DNA of 31,108 nucleotides from TMED14 sp964475135 (GCA_964475135.1 CAYYWL010000017.1:1-31108); one strand, 5' to 3'; positions 1 to 7,061 are shown, numbered from the stretch's first letter. Numbers and translations: made by a program. Notes: generated from the sequence alone by a model not told the origin.

Positions 1-58
1 CGGCTGCAAGGCGCAGAAACTGCAAGAACCCGCGTGCCGCTTGTAGGGTTAATCTGGC

Positions 59-676
59 ATGATTTCAGCCGAAACCCTTTCTGCCATCGAACACCTTCGC
101 CAGTCTGACCCCGCGCTTCGGACGGTGGTGGACCGAATGGAGGTTCCGCCGCTGGAGTCCACGGGCAACGTGTACGAGGACGCACTCAGCTGTGTGCTGG
201 ACATGCGGATTCACTACACGCCGACCAACGCGGCGTTTCGTTTTAAGCGCTTAAAAACGCTTTACCCGTTTGAGCTGCAGCCCGAAACAGATGTACCCGA
301 AGACGTCGTGCTCGCCCTCAAACTTTCGTACCAAAAATCCGACGCGTGGAAGGCGCTGCGCGACGTCGCCCGCCGCGACCGCTGGCCTGAACTCGACTGG
401 ACCGCCATGCCCGACGATGAAGTCATTCGCCGCCTCACCGAGGTTCCTGGCCTGGGTCTGTGGTCTGCACAAATGATTCTGCTGTTTACGTTGGGGCGTC
501 CAGGGATTTTTCCGCGTGAAGACTACCAAATCCGCAAGGCCGTTTGCGAGCTCTACGGCTACAGCGAGTCCGAATACGCGGAGCGCATTGACCGCCTCGT
601 GGAACGCTGGCAACCCCACGCAGCCCTTGCTGCGCGCTACCTGTACCGGTTTCGGAATCCAGCAAAGAACAAGTAG
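59..676 (+). CDS. AlkA-like DNA-3-methyladenine glycosylase (HhH-GPD family)
   Basis: Base-excision repair glycosylase predicted to remove alkylated purines from DNA in the cytoplasm. The 205-aa protein is close to a bare HhH-GPD domain. The helix-hairpin-helix is at residues about 126-138 (LTEVPGLGLWSAQ), followed by FPREDYQIRK, where D155 aligns with the catalytic Asp of AlkA. The C-terminal W-P-H-x-A-L-A-A-R-Y-L segment (184-196) is also typical of AlkA. The N-terminal AlkA beta domain is missing, as in many short bacterial members. The ATG at 59 gives a full-length domain. It converges on the next gene with only 23 nt between the stops. Substrate specificity cannot be read from the sequence. 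No 4Fe-4S cluster cysteines are seen, which argues against MutY or Nth. Confidence 0.85.
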   Translation: MISAETLSAIEHLRQSDPALRTVVDRMEVPPLESTGNVYEDALSCVLDMRIHYTPTNAAFRFKRLKTLYPFELQPETDVPEDVVLALKLSYQKSDAWKALRDVARRDRWPELDWTAMPDDEVIRRLTEVPGLGLWSAQMILLFTLGRPGIFPREDYQIRKAVCELYGYSESEYAERIDRLVERWQPHAALAARYLYRFRNPAKNK

Positions 677-699
677 CAAGAAACCAGCAACGCGCAGCC

Positions 700-1380
700 C
701 TAGCTTCGTCGCCCCAACCACTTCTGAATCAGCCAGTAGTGGCCGAGCATAAGGGCATCGATTCCGACCAAGTACCACGGCCAAGGGCCGATGAGTAAAG
801 GGTTGTTGACGGCCGGGGGAGCGAGGAGGAATTGGTAGTTGGCTCCGGCGACGCGGTTGAGTACAAAAATCGGAACCAGCAAAAATTGATTGCCCCAGAA
901 TGCCTTGACCCAAGCACGGGCCGGGATGAGCCAGGCGCCGCTGCGAAGCGCGTAAAGCGGAACCAGAACAATCGTAGTGTGCTGTACCCAAAATTCGATG
1001 AGGTAGAGCGGATGGTTGCCCAGCGGGCTGGCGGGAGTGATAAGCGCGTGCGCTCCGCCCGTGATGCCCCAAAAGGTGAGGGGCAGCAAGACTTTGGTGC
1101 TGCCAGTGGTCAGGTAAATGACCGCGAGCAAGAAGCTGATCGAGCACAAGTGGCCGGGGAGCGAGGTTGACGGGCTCCAGACGCCGCTGGCGACTTGGTG
1201 AATGTGAACTCCGAGGTAGAGCGCCATGAGGCTGTAGCCTAAGATGCGCTCGGTCCACATGCGCAGGTTGTCGTTGGCCCGAGCCATCAGCATCAAGAAG
1301 AGCGAGTAGGCGCCAAAGTAGGCCCAGCCCCACCACCACACGGTGCTAAATACTTCAATCGGGTAAAACGGATCCTGCAT
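700..1380 (-). CDS. YwaF/TMEM164-like integral membrane protein (TIGR02206 family)
   Basis: A 226-aa polytopic inner-membrane protein with about six to seven hydrophobic helices. It matches the YwaF/TIGR02206 pattern: a conserved P-x-H-L-C-S motif (C79), an N-x-x-F-L segment near 180 and a W-P-W-Y motif before the last helix. The eukaryotic relative TMEM164 has been described as a lipid acyltransferase that depends on a cysteine in this region. A lipid-linked role here is inference only. The start lies 11 nt downstream of the stop of the minus-strand lipoprotein gene, so the two may be co-transcribed. Confidence 0.75.
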   Translation of the reverse strand: MQDPFYPIEVFSTVWWWGWAYFGAYSLFLMLMARANDNLRMWTERILGYSLMALYLGVHIHQVASGVWSPSTSLPGHLCSISFLLAVIYLTTGSTKVLLPLTFWGITGGAHALITPASPLGNHPLYLIEFWVQHTTIVLVPLYALRSGAWLIPARAWVKAFWGNQFLLVPIFVLNRVAGANYQFLLAPPAVNNPLLIGPWPWYLVGIDALMLGHYWLIQKWLGRRS

Positions 1381-1391
1381 GTCAGGCTAAA

Positions 1392-2120
1392 CTACACAAT
1401 ACGTTGCTTGCGGCCGCGCGCTTTTTTGTTGGCAATTTTTTGAAGGGCAAAAAAGTCTTTGACGAGACCGATTATTTGGATTACGCTGAGCGGAACGAGA
1501 AGGATCAACGCAATGAGTGCGGCGAGTAGGTTCATTCCGAGCGCGCTGGATAAGAATACTACGACTGAAAGTACGGCTAGGGTGATGGCCCAAACAATCG
1601 TTTTTGCCATGCCCTTGCGGTGATAGCCGAGGTAGTACCAGTGCGCTCCGAAGTTGAGCAGGAGTCCGCCTGCAGCAAAGAGCACCAAGATGGCAGGGAT
1701 TGCCCACAGGACCCATGCGACGGTCATGTTGCGTTCGGGCTTTTTCTTGGGCCAGGTGGTGGCGGCGGCTGCTACTGCTACTGCGGTAGTCTGCTCAGGT
1801 TCCACCGCGAATATGGGTTCAGCAACTATGGATTCATCCAAAGACTCCATGTTGGGCAGGGGGGCGATATGGGACTCGCTCGCAAAGTAGTTCGTTTCAA
1901 CAACCGTCTCGGCGGGCGCACTCCAGACTTCGGGTGCGGTTTCGGGAGCGGAATAGGGGTGCAACGGTGATGCCCACTCGTCAGCTGAGTGGGGTTGGGC
2001 CCGGGATGCGTCTGCTTCGATTTTGGCGGGTTCAAATCGGATTCCGTACTGGGAATCAAGCTGTAGCGAGCACGCGCCGAGAGAAAAGATGGAGGTGAGT
2101 AGGAGTAGGTTCCGAAGCAT
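1392..2120 (-). CDS. Lipoprotein with C-terminal TM2 domain (paralogue 1)
   Basis: The ATG at 2118-2120 is preferred because it starts directly with a lipoprotein signal (MLRNLLLLTSIFSLGAC; lipobox L-G-A-C, acylated Cys 17). The longer reading from 2210 would run through the upstream terminator hairpin. The mature protein begins CSLQLDSQYGIRFE. It continues with about 100 residues of Ala/Pro/Glu/Ser-rich linker containing Trp motifs (EWASP, EVWSAP), and ends in a hydrophobic part with a TM2-type signature (NFGAHWYYLGYHRKGMAK) and further helices. It shares this layout and the post-lipobox motif with the gene at 2176-2898, so the two are tandem paralogues. A basic tail (KKARGRKQR) closes the protein. 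Function unknown. TM2 domains occur in small membrane proteins of unknown role. Confidence 0.72.
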   Translation of the reverse strand: MLRNLLLLTSIFSLGACSLQLDSQYGIRFEPAKIEADASRAQPHSADEWASPLHPYSAPETAPEVWSAPAETVVETNYFASESHIAPLPNMESLDESIVAEPIFAVEPEQTTAVAVAAAATTWPKKKPERNMTVAWVLWAIPAILVLFAAGGLLLNFGAHWYYLGYHRKGMAKTIVWAITLAVLSVVVFLSSALGMNLLAALIALILLVPLSVIQIIGLVKDFFALQKIANKKARGRKQRIV

Positions 2121-2126
2121 AAGTGC

Positions 2127-2155
2127 AAAAAAAAAGCCGCCCCGAGGGACGGCTT
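2127..2155 (-). terminator. Rho-independent terminator downstream of TM2 lipoprotein paralogue 2
   Basis: Read on the minus strand, an AAGCCG...CGGCTT stem with one internal mismatch and a small GC-rich loop is followed by nine T residues (the A run at 2127-2135 on the plus strand). It lies 20 nt beyond the stop of the 2176-2898 gene and just before the start of the next minus-strand gene, so the two paralogues probably form separate transcripts. Confidence 0.75.
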
Positions 2156-2175
2156 GAAGGTACGACAGCGGTGGA

Positions 2176-2898
2176 TCACCAATTGTCGGTAAGGATTTTG
2201 ACGAGGTCAATGATCACCAGGATTTGGTTGACAAGTAATCCAATTAGGCCCAAGGCGAACAGAATACCGCCGAGCGCTCCGGTGCCACCAGCAGCAATAC
2301 TCACTGCAGCGATAATGTAGCCAACCACATATAGTAGGCCTGCGCCAAGGGTAACAAGCAAACGAGCCATGCCGCGTCCGCGCTCACCCAAGTAGAACCA
2401 GTGTGCGCCGAATCCGCCAAGGAAGAAGGCGAGTAGGGCGGCAATCACCATTTCGTTGTCGGGAGCCATGAACTCAACGAGTCGCTGGGCCCAAGACTTT
2501 TTCTTGGCCACAACAACCACTTCGTCGGCTGCGTCTGCTGCGACTTCTTCGGTTGCCAAGATGCGGGGCTCGGCAGCTACTGGAGCTTCATAAGTTAAAG
2601 CTTGCTCTTCAGCGAGTGGCTTGCTGTAGGAATCTGTTGGCGTCGCCCAAAATTCAGAGGGTGAAGCCGCGTAGGTCGTAGCTGGAGCAGCTACCCAATC
2701 CGAAGTGGTCGCTGCGGGGCTGGTCACGCTGGCCGGAGTTGAAGCGATGCGCTCAGGTTGTTCGCGAACTTCGCTTTTGCTGCGTTGGTTTGGGTGCTGG
2801 AATTCGAAGGAGATTCCGTGCTGTGCATCTTTTTCAAGGGTGCACGAAGCCAAAATGGCCGCGCCTAAAGCGAGGGTAGTAAAGGTGTTTTTGTTCAT
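2176..2898 (-). CDS. Lipoprotein with C-terminal TM2 domain (paralogue 2)
   Basis: A 240-aa protein with a lipoprotein signal MNKNTFTTLALGAAILASC (Cys 19). The mature start CTLEKDAQHGISFEF matches the motif of paralogue 1 (C-S/T-L-x-x-D-S/A-Q-Y/H-G-I-x-F-E). A linker of about 110 residues is rich in Ala, Pro, Thr and Ser and has Trp-containing units (SDWVAAP, SEFWATP). Then comes a basic WAQR patch and a TM2 domain with the canonical G-G-F-G-A-H-W-F-Y-L-G signature, followed by two or three more hydrophobic helices. Predicted to be lipid-anchored at its N-terminus and membrane-spanning at its C-terminus, an uncommon combination. A terminator follows the gene. The start faces the plus-strand lipoprotein gene across a 96-bp AT-rich divergent region. 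Confidence 0.78.
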   Translation of the reverse strand: MNKNTFTTLALGAAILASCTLEKDAQHGISFEFQHPNQRSKSEVREQPERIASTPASVTSPAATTSDWVAAPATTYAASPSEFWATPTDSYSKPLAEEQALTYEAPVAAEPRILATEEVAADAADEVVVVAKKKSWAQRLVEFMAPDNEMVIAALLAFFLGGFGAHWFYLGERGRGMARLLVTLGAGLLYVVGYIIAAVSIAAGGTGALGGILFALGLIGLLVNQILVIIDLVKILTDNW

Positions 2899-2994
2899 GA
2901 GTTTAGATGATTAGTAGCGAAAAGATATAAAACATTTTTATTCATTTGCGATTACTACTAATTCAATTTCAGTTTTTTAATGCATATTCGGGCC

Positions 2995-3675
2995 ATGAAA
3001 AATATGCTGATTCCCTTTGCTGCGTTGGTGTTGAGCCTTAGTTCGTGCACTTCGGTGTTTTGGGTAGGTAATGTCGCGATCCCGGCCGAAAAGGTGCTCA
3101 CCACACGCGAAATCCAGCTCGAAGTATTCGACGCCAAAGGCGAGCGCTGCACGTCAATGGACGTTGAAATTACTACGACGAATCGCGGTGAATCTGCGGT
3201 GATTACGGAATTTAAGGTTCCGAAATTTAGTTCTGAAAACCGCCGTCCGACCATGGTAAACTACCTGTGGATGGTCGACGGTCAGGACACCTCGGTGTAC
3301 GAATTGGTGTACAAGCGCAAGCACGATTGGGCAATGTTTTCAACCATTGGGGGGTTAGTCGTTCTGGCGTCGATTCCAGCCGGAATCATTGCTCAAGACG
3401 TCTGGGTTTTTGCTGGCACACTTTACGTTGGGGCCGCCACGACCTTTTATGGCGGATTGCTCTTTGACCTCCCGACCGGAATTATTTCACTGGTAGCCGA
3501 CAGCCGCGCCAAAGAAGACGGCTTGCAGCGTTCATGGAAACTGAAGGGCGTACGAAGCTTGGCTCCAGCAGATTATCCACCTATGTTAGTGCGCGGAATC
3601 TCTGAGTTGGCCCGCGAGCCCGAGCCATCAAGCGAGTCCAAGGGGGCGCTTGAGGGGCGGATCACGCAGCCTTGA
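2995..3675 (+). CDS. Lipoprotein of unknown function with hydrophobic segments
   Basis: Of the in-frame ATGs at 2980 and 2995, the second gives a clean lipoprotein signal (MKNMLIPFAALVLSLSSC; lipobox L-S-S-C), so 2995 is chosen. The mature part begins with a polar beta-rich region of about 90 residues. Two hydrophobic stretches follow in the middle (around WAMFSTIGGLVVLASIPAGI and the segment from VFAGTLYVG to LLFDLPTG), and the protein ends in a Glu/Ser/Pro-rich tail. I do not recognise the family. It is transcribed divergently from TM2 lipoprotein paralogue 2 and converges on the DUF975 gene. Its anchor plus internal hydrophobic region resembles the design of the neighbouring TM2 lipoproteins, but no shared motif is visible. 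Confidence 0.65.
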   Translation: MKNMLIPFAALVLSLSSCTSVFWVGNVAIPAEKVLTTREIQLEVFDAKGERCTSMDVEITTTNRGESAVITEFKVPKFSSENRRPTMVNYLWMVDGQDTSVYELVYKRKHDWAMFSTIGGLVVLASIPAGIIAQDVWVFAGTLYVGAATTFYGGLLFDLPTGIISLVADSRAKEDGLQRSWKLKGVRSLAPADYPPMLVRGISELAREPEPSSESKGALEGRITQP

Positions 3676-3718
3676 GTTGGCTGAGATTGGCTGGTTGGCG
3701 AGGTTAGCTTGTTAGCTA
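3676..3718. repeat. Short degenerate intergenic repeat (copy at convergent 3' ends)
   Basis: The 40-bp space between two convergent genes consists of GGTTAGCTTGTTAGC- and GTTGGCTGAGATTGGC-type words. On the minus strand it reads as GCTAACAAGC, CTCGCCAA and AATCTCAGCCAA. The last 12-mer (3677-3688 on the plus strand) recurs exactly, on the other strand, at 8639-8650. Related words occur at 8628-8664 and 17895-18030. Confidence 0.5.
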
Positions 3719-4408
3719 TTCGCCGGCTTCTTCTGCGGTTGGTGTGGGTTCAGAGTGTATTCCGTTTCGGCGAAGCCAGTCCGACTTGACTTCGGTGTAG
3801 AATTGGGCTGAGGTCGCGGCGATCCAGGGTCCGATCCAGAAGAATCCGATGAAAAGGGTAACGATGCCAAGCAGGACGAGAAGTAGAATCCACAGGGTCA
3901 GTAGGAAGAGCTTGATTTTATGCCCCTGCATCATTTCTTCAGAGCGGTTGATGGCTTGGTTGGCAGTAAGCTCGGGGTAGTCAGAAAGCACGTACCACGT
4001 TTGTGCGTAGGCAAAGGATTTCACGATTCCGGGAATGATGAGAAGCAGGTACCACAGAACCAGCCGAACCACGTACACGATGGAGGTCCAAGTGGCCCGC
4101 TTCCATTGGTTAAAACCTGAAAAAATATCTTCAAAATCTGGGTTGGCTCGGCGCACAATCTTAAGCATGAATGTGGCGGAACCCAAACTGAACGCTCCGG
4201 ACCAAAGGACTTGAAGAACTCCGACGCTCGAGGTGAGGTCGAATGATGGCGTCCATACCAGGCTCAGCAGGCCAAGCGATGCGGAACTGTCGATGAACGA
4301 GAGGGTTCCCACGATTAGGATGTAGACGAGTAGGGTTCCGAGGGCCAAGCCTCGCTGGCCTTTGAGTACTTGCCAGGCGTCGCTGAGGATTTCGAGGTTG
4401 GTGCGCAT
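3716..4408 (-). CDS. DUF975 family integral membrane protein
   Basis: A 230-aa membrane protein from the ATG at 4406-4408 (MRTNLEILSDAWQVLKG). The longer reading from 4528 would add a non-conserved extension that overlaps the promoter side of the cassette at 4474. The DUF975 hallmarks are clear: an F-x-x-G-F-x-x-W-x-R region, the I-P-G-I-V-K-S-F-A-Y-A motif, and the YPELTANQAINRSEEMMQGHK segment with a following long hydrophobic helix pair. About five to six transmembrane helices are predicted. The molecular function of DUF975 is not established. It is divergent from the toxin-antitoxin-like cassette (112 bp between starts). Confidence 0.82.
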   Translation of the reverse strand: MRTNLEILSDAWQVLKGQRGLALGTLLVYILIVGTLSFIDSSASLGLLSLVWTPSFDLTSSVGVLQVLWSGAFSLGSATFMLKIVRRANPDFEDIFSGFNQWKRATWTSIVYVVRLVLWYLLLIIPGIVKSFAYAQTWYVLSDYPELTANQAINRSEEMMQGHKIKLFLLTLWILLLVLLGIVTLFIGFFWIGPWIAATSAQFYTEVKSDWLRRNGIHSEPTPTAEEAGE

Positions 4409-4473
4409 TTCGGTCCGGTTTAGATAGGTGATTTGGGGTAAGCGGTTCGAAAATAGGACTTTTAGGTGGGATT

Positions 4474-4789
4474 TTGGCAAATGCTTATATTCGTTTACCA
4501 ACCAACTAGCGCCCCCGACCATGCCCAAATTGCCGTCTCATTTAACCAAAGAAGAAATGGAAGTACAGCAATTGATTCAGGGCGAGCTCGCGGAATGGCT
4601 TGCCGAACTCGAACGTGAGGGGCACGACTTCGGCTCGGTCGTCGACGCCTCGTTTTTTGACCAGCTCGATCCGCGCGTGGAATTGGCGGAACACAAGCTC
4701 CGCTATTTAGAAGCCGTGAAGGATAAAGTGGCGCTAAAGGGGCACGTGAATTCTGCCACAGGTGAAGTCACGATCGACTGGAAGGGTGA
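4474..4789 (+). repeat. Direct duplication, copy 1 (316 bp identical)
   Basis: Bases 4474-4789 are identical to 5181-5496 (offset 707) in a base-by-base reading. The copies then differ by one base (T/C), share GAG, and diverge from 4794/5501. The unit holds 47 bp of upstream sequence, including a TATATTCG box (4486-4493) that resembles the Bacteroidota -7 element TAnnTTTG, plus the first 90 codons of the cassette's first gene. Confidence 0.95.
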
Positions 4790-4877
4790 TGAGCGCGAAA
4801 TCGCCGCGAGGCTGAATGTCGGTGGCGGAATCGAATACACCGCAAGCGACCTAAAGCGTTGGTTGACTAGGCTCTAG
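4521..4877 (+). CDS. Putative antitoxin-like partner of a ParE/RelE-type toxin (unknown family)
   Basis: A 118-aa acidic protein. The ATG at 4521 is used because the duplicated unit and the likely leader end just before it; the frame is open further upstream, but that part is mostly promoter DNA. I do not recognise the family. The N-terminal half is rich in charged residues and predicted helical (HLTKEEMEVQQLIQGELAEWLAELE...). A middle helix (ELAEHKLRYLEAVKDKVAL) is followed by a short beta-like part, and the C-terminus (ASDLKRWLTRL) is helical and basic. The stop is 5 nt before a ParE/RelE-like gene, so size, charge and position suit an antitoxin, although no MetJ/Arc, AbrB or HTH fold is evident. 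Its first 90 codons are repeated exactly downstream, with a different C-terminus. Confidence 0.6.
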   Translation: MPKLPSHLTKEEMEVQQLIQGELAEWLAELEREGHDFGSVVDASFFDQLDPRVELAEHKLRYLEAVKDKVALKGHVNSATGEVTIDWKGDEREIAARLNVGGGIEYTASDLKRWLTRL

Positions 4878-4882
4878 TCTCA

Positions 4883-5161
4883 ATGACACTGCGGATCGAT
4901 GAGGGCGTCCAAAAGGCGCTCTCAGCTCAATATGTGTGGGTGGAATCGAAGTTTGGGAGCTCAGTACGGATTGAATTTGAGAAGAAGGTGGTCGCAATGC
5001 TTTTGCGCCTGCTTCGGTTTCCGAATCTGGGTAAACCCGTTTCAGGTGGTTTTCGACTTGCAGTGATTACACGACATGTTGGATTGCTGTATACTGTGGA
5101 ATCTGAGTGCATTGTAGTCGTTGGTGCGGTTATGTTTCAGGCGGAATCCGCAATGAATTGA
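4883..5161 (+). CDS. RelE/ParE-family toxin-like protein
   Basis: A 92-aa small basic protein with the ParE/RelE pattern: an N-terminal helix pair (ALSAQYVWVESKFG), a helix (FEKKVVAMLLRLLRFP), the N-L-G-K-P-V-S-G-G-F-R turn with Arg 58, and strands VITRHVGLLYTV and CIVVVGAVMF. Members of this superfamily are mRNA interferases or gyrase poisons. Which type this is cannot be told. It starts 5 nt after the preceding 118-aa gene, the usual antitoxin-first order. The stop is 20 bp upstream of the second copy of the duplicated unit. The alternative is a non-toxic ParE-fold protein. Confidence 0.65.
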   Translation: MTLRIDEGVQKALSAQYVWVESKFGSSVRIEFEKKVVAMLLRLLRFPNLGKPVSGGFRLAVITRHVGLLYTVESECIVVVGAVMFQAESAMN

Positions 5162-5180
5162 CGCGGTCCCATGTGGCAAA

Positions 5181-5496
5181 TTGGCAAATGCTTATATTCG
5201 TTTACCAACCAACTAGCGCCCCCGACCATGCCCAAATTGCCGTCTCATTTAACCAAAGAAGAAATGGAAGTACAGCAATTGATTCAGGGCGAGCTCGCGG
5301 AATGGCTTGCCGAACTCGAACGTGAGGGGCACGACTTCGGCTCGGTCGTCGACGCCTCGTTTTTTGACCAGCTCGATCCGCGCGTGGAATTGGCGGAACA
5401 CAAGCTCCGCTATTTAGAAGCCGTGAAGGATAAAGTGGCGCTAAAGGGGCACGTGAATTCTGCCACAGGTGAAGTCACGATCGACTGGAAGGGTGA
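5181..5496 (+). repeat. Direct duplication, copy 2 (316 bp identical)
   Basis: Second copy of 4474-4789 with no mismatch over 316 bp. It diverges at 5501 and reaches the assembly gap 47 bp later. It may be a true tandem cassette duplication or an assembly or scaffolding artefact at a contig end. Confidence 0.95.
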
Positions 5497-5547
5497 CGAG
5501 GACATGTTGGATCACGAAATGAGCAGTGGTGCTCAAAAGGTGATCAG
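5228..5547 (+). CDS. Second copy of the antitoxin-like gene, partial, with a different C-terminus
   Basis: The ATG at 5228 gives the same first 90 residues as the 118-aa protein at 4521 (through W-K-G-D-E). After that it reads DMLDHEMSSGAQKVI instead of REIAARLNVGGGIEY, and it runs into the N block without a stop. If real, it is a paralogue with the N-terminal module preserved and the C-terminal, potentially toxin-binding, part exchanged. Its own toxin, if any, would lie in the gap. An apparent open frame across the Ns is meaningless. Treat as partial. Confidence 0.5.
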
Positions 5548-5647
5548 NNNNNNNNNNNNNNNNNNNNNNNNNNNNNNNNNNNNNNNNNNNNNNNNNNNNN
5601 NNNNNNNNNNNNNNNNNNNNNNNNNNNNNNNNNNNNNNNNNNNNNNN
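5548..5647. other. Assembly gap (100 N)
   Basis: Exactly 100 N, the usual placeholder for a gap of unknown length. It hides the end of the second antitoxin-like copy and the C-terminus of the SLC13 transporter (family members usually extend about 80-100 residues beyond the point reached here), so the true gap probably exceeds 100 bp. Confidence 0.99.
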
Positions 5648-6786
5648 GCGATGGGCAAGGTTCCGCTGACCAAAGCCATGTTGCTGAAGAGCTCGGTGGT
5701 CCACACGCCGATCACAGTGAAGGCAAAGATCCAAACCCACGCAGGGAGCGGGTGGTCCGAAAGGGATTGTAGGGCGTCGAGCCATCCCGAGGCTTGCATT
5801 GCGGCGGCCAGGGAGAGCCCACCTCCAAAGAGCAATAGGATGCCCCATTCGATTTTGCGGCCATCCTTCCAGCGCAGTAAGGGGGCTCCGTCGCGGTCGC
5901 GTAGCGCGAACATGGCGAGTGCTCCGCCGATTCCGATGACCTGGTCGGGAAGTGACCAACCGTAGGGAGTTACGAAGGGCTCGATCCATTGGCGCGTCAT
6001 CCAAAGGATGGCCGTGAGGCTAAAGATCAGTGCCACTCGGATTTCAGCTGAAGTCCAGGGTGCGGGCTTAGGCCACTCAAGATCGCCGAGGTCGACCGAC
6101 GGCATATTGCGGCTTAGCACGGCATATGCGATAACCAGAAGTACGAGTGCTAGCGGGAATGCGATGGCGCTCCATTCCACGAAAGTGGTGGTGAAGCCGA
6201 GGGTTTCTTCGCGAAAGGCGGCGTAGACGAGGTTCGGAGGAGTCCCGATGAGGGTGCCGATGCCACCGAGGTTGGCACCCCAGGCCATTCCGAGAAGGAC
6301 GCGGCGCTCTAGGTTGTTTTGGGTTTCTTTCTCAGTCGGAAGGTGGCCAAGTAGCGACAGCGTGAGCGGAAGCATCATGACAGCCGTAGCCGTATTGCTC
6401 ATCCACAAACTCAACGTAAAGGTGGCGAACATGACTCCGGCTAAAACCGTGTGGCTCCGGTGACCTACATGGCGTAGGATTCCGAGGGCTAGACGGCGAT
6501 GCAGGTTGTGGCGCTCGATTCCGCGCGCAAGAAAAAATCCACCCATAAAGAGGTAGATGAGTGGGTTCGCGTAGGCGTTGGCGAGTTCGGAATTGCTGAG
6601 AATTCCGGTTCCGCCAAACAAGACGAGGGGAAGCAACGCGGTGATTCCAAGCGGCAGCACCTCGGTGAACCACCAGAGGAGCATCCAAAAGGCGGTTCCG
6701 AGGACCACGTTTTGCTGGGGCGGAAGGCCAGCGAATTGGATAGCCAAAAAGCCCAGCGGGCCAAGAAATAGGGAGGTGCGCTTCAT
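5648..6786 (-). CDS. SLC13/DASS family sodium:anion symporter, C-terminus missing
   Basis: About 379 residues of a divalent-anion (dicarboxylate or sulfate type) sodium symporter of the inner membrane, cut at its 3' end by the N block. Visible signatures are the W-W-F-T-E-V-L-P-L-G motif (38-47), the first S-N-T substrate/Na motif (SNTATAVMMLP, 130-140), the G-T-P-P-N loop (181-185) and the second repeat motif T-T-E-L-F-S-N-M-A (363-371). In the second repeat the usual S-N-T is S-N-M. Around ten hydrophobic helices are present. The start at 6786 lies 20 nt after the stop of a small two-TM protein, a likely two-gene operon. Substrate (sulfate, phosphate or dicarboxylate) cannot be decided. The sulfur operon further along makes sulfate conceivable, but that is only inference. 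Confidence 0.85.
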
Positions 6787-6806
6787 TCTGCGCCTAAGTT
6801 AAGCGC

Positions 6807-7025
6807 TTATTGGCGCAACCACGAGCCAAACCGCACGTGAAGCTTAGGCAGCACGGCACCCATCACAGGAACCATAATAGCCGTTAGCACCAAAGTACGC
6901 AAGGGCATGGGCCATCCGTCGGTGAGCGGAAAGGTAACGGGGATCAGTACGTTGATCAACGGGTAGACAAACAGCCAGTTGAGCAAGAGCAACTTCCATT
7001 TTTTGGGGGCGGAACCAGAATTCAT
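6807..7025 (-). CDS. Small membrane protein with two predicted TM helices
   Basis: A 72-aa protein from the ATG at 7023-7025 (MNSGSAPKKWKLLLLNWLFVYPL...). Two hydrophobic segments (about 13-28 and 40-60) are separated by a short Pro/Asp-rich loop (TFPLTDGWPMPLR), and a basic tail follows. The pattern (K-x-x-L-L-x-W-x-x-x-Y-P-L-x-N-x-L-x-P followed by P-L-R-T-L-V-L-T-x-x-M-V-P) resembles the two-helix tails seen on some antibiotic-biosynthesis-monooxygenase-domain proteins, but the enzymatic domain is absent. Upstream of the SLC13 gene by 20 nt. Function unknown. Confidence 0.6.
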   Translation of the reverse strand: MNSGSAPKKWKLLLLNWLFVYPLINVLIPVTFPLTDGWPMPLRTLVLTAIMVPVMGAVLPKLHVRFGSWLRQ

Positions 7026-7027
7026 AG

Positions 7028-7046
7028 CGGCAAAGGTCGTTTGCCG
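7028..7046. promoter_or_regulatory. 7-bp inverted repeat in a 36-bp divergent intergenic region
   Basis: CGGCAAA-N5-TTTGCCG lies between the divergent starts at 7025 and 7062. Its position in a very short shared promoter region next to a sugar-related gene suits a repressor operator (for example a LacI-type dimer site), but a chance palindrome or a leader hairpin is possible. Confidence 0.4.
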
Positions 7047-7061
7047 ATTAGTTTTACACGT

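Noticed and set aside
1..62. Possible 3' tail of an upstream gene ending in TGA at 60-62, overlapping the glycosylase ATG
   Set aside because: Only about 19 codons are visible and none match a family I know. Another frame also ends at 44-46, so no choice is possible.
251..1339. 362-aa minus-strand frame overlapping the glycosylase and YwaF-like genes
   Set aside because: Covers two confident genes in other frames and has no family motif; a composition shadow.
5228..5965. 264-aa frame running through the first N block on the plus strand
   Set aside because: After the gap it reads antisense to the SLC13 gene. Only the part before the gap is credible.
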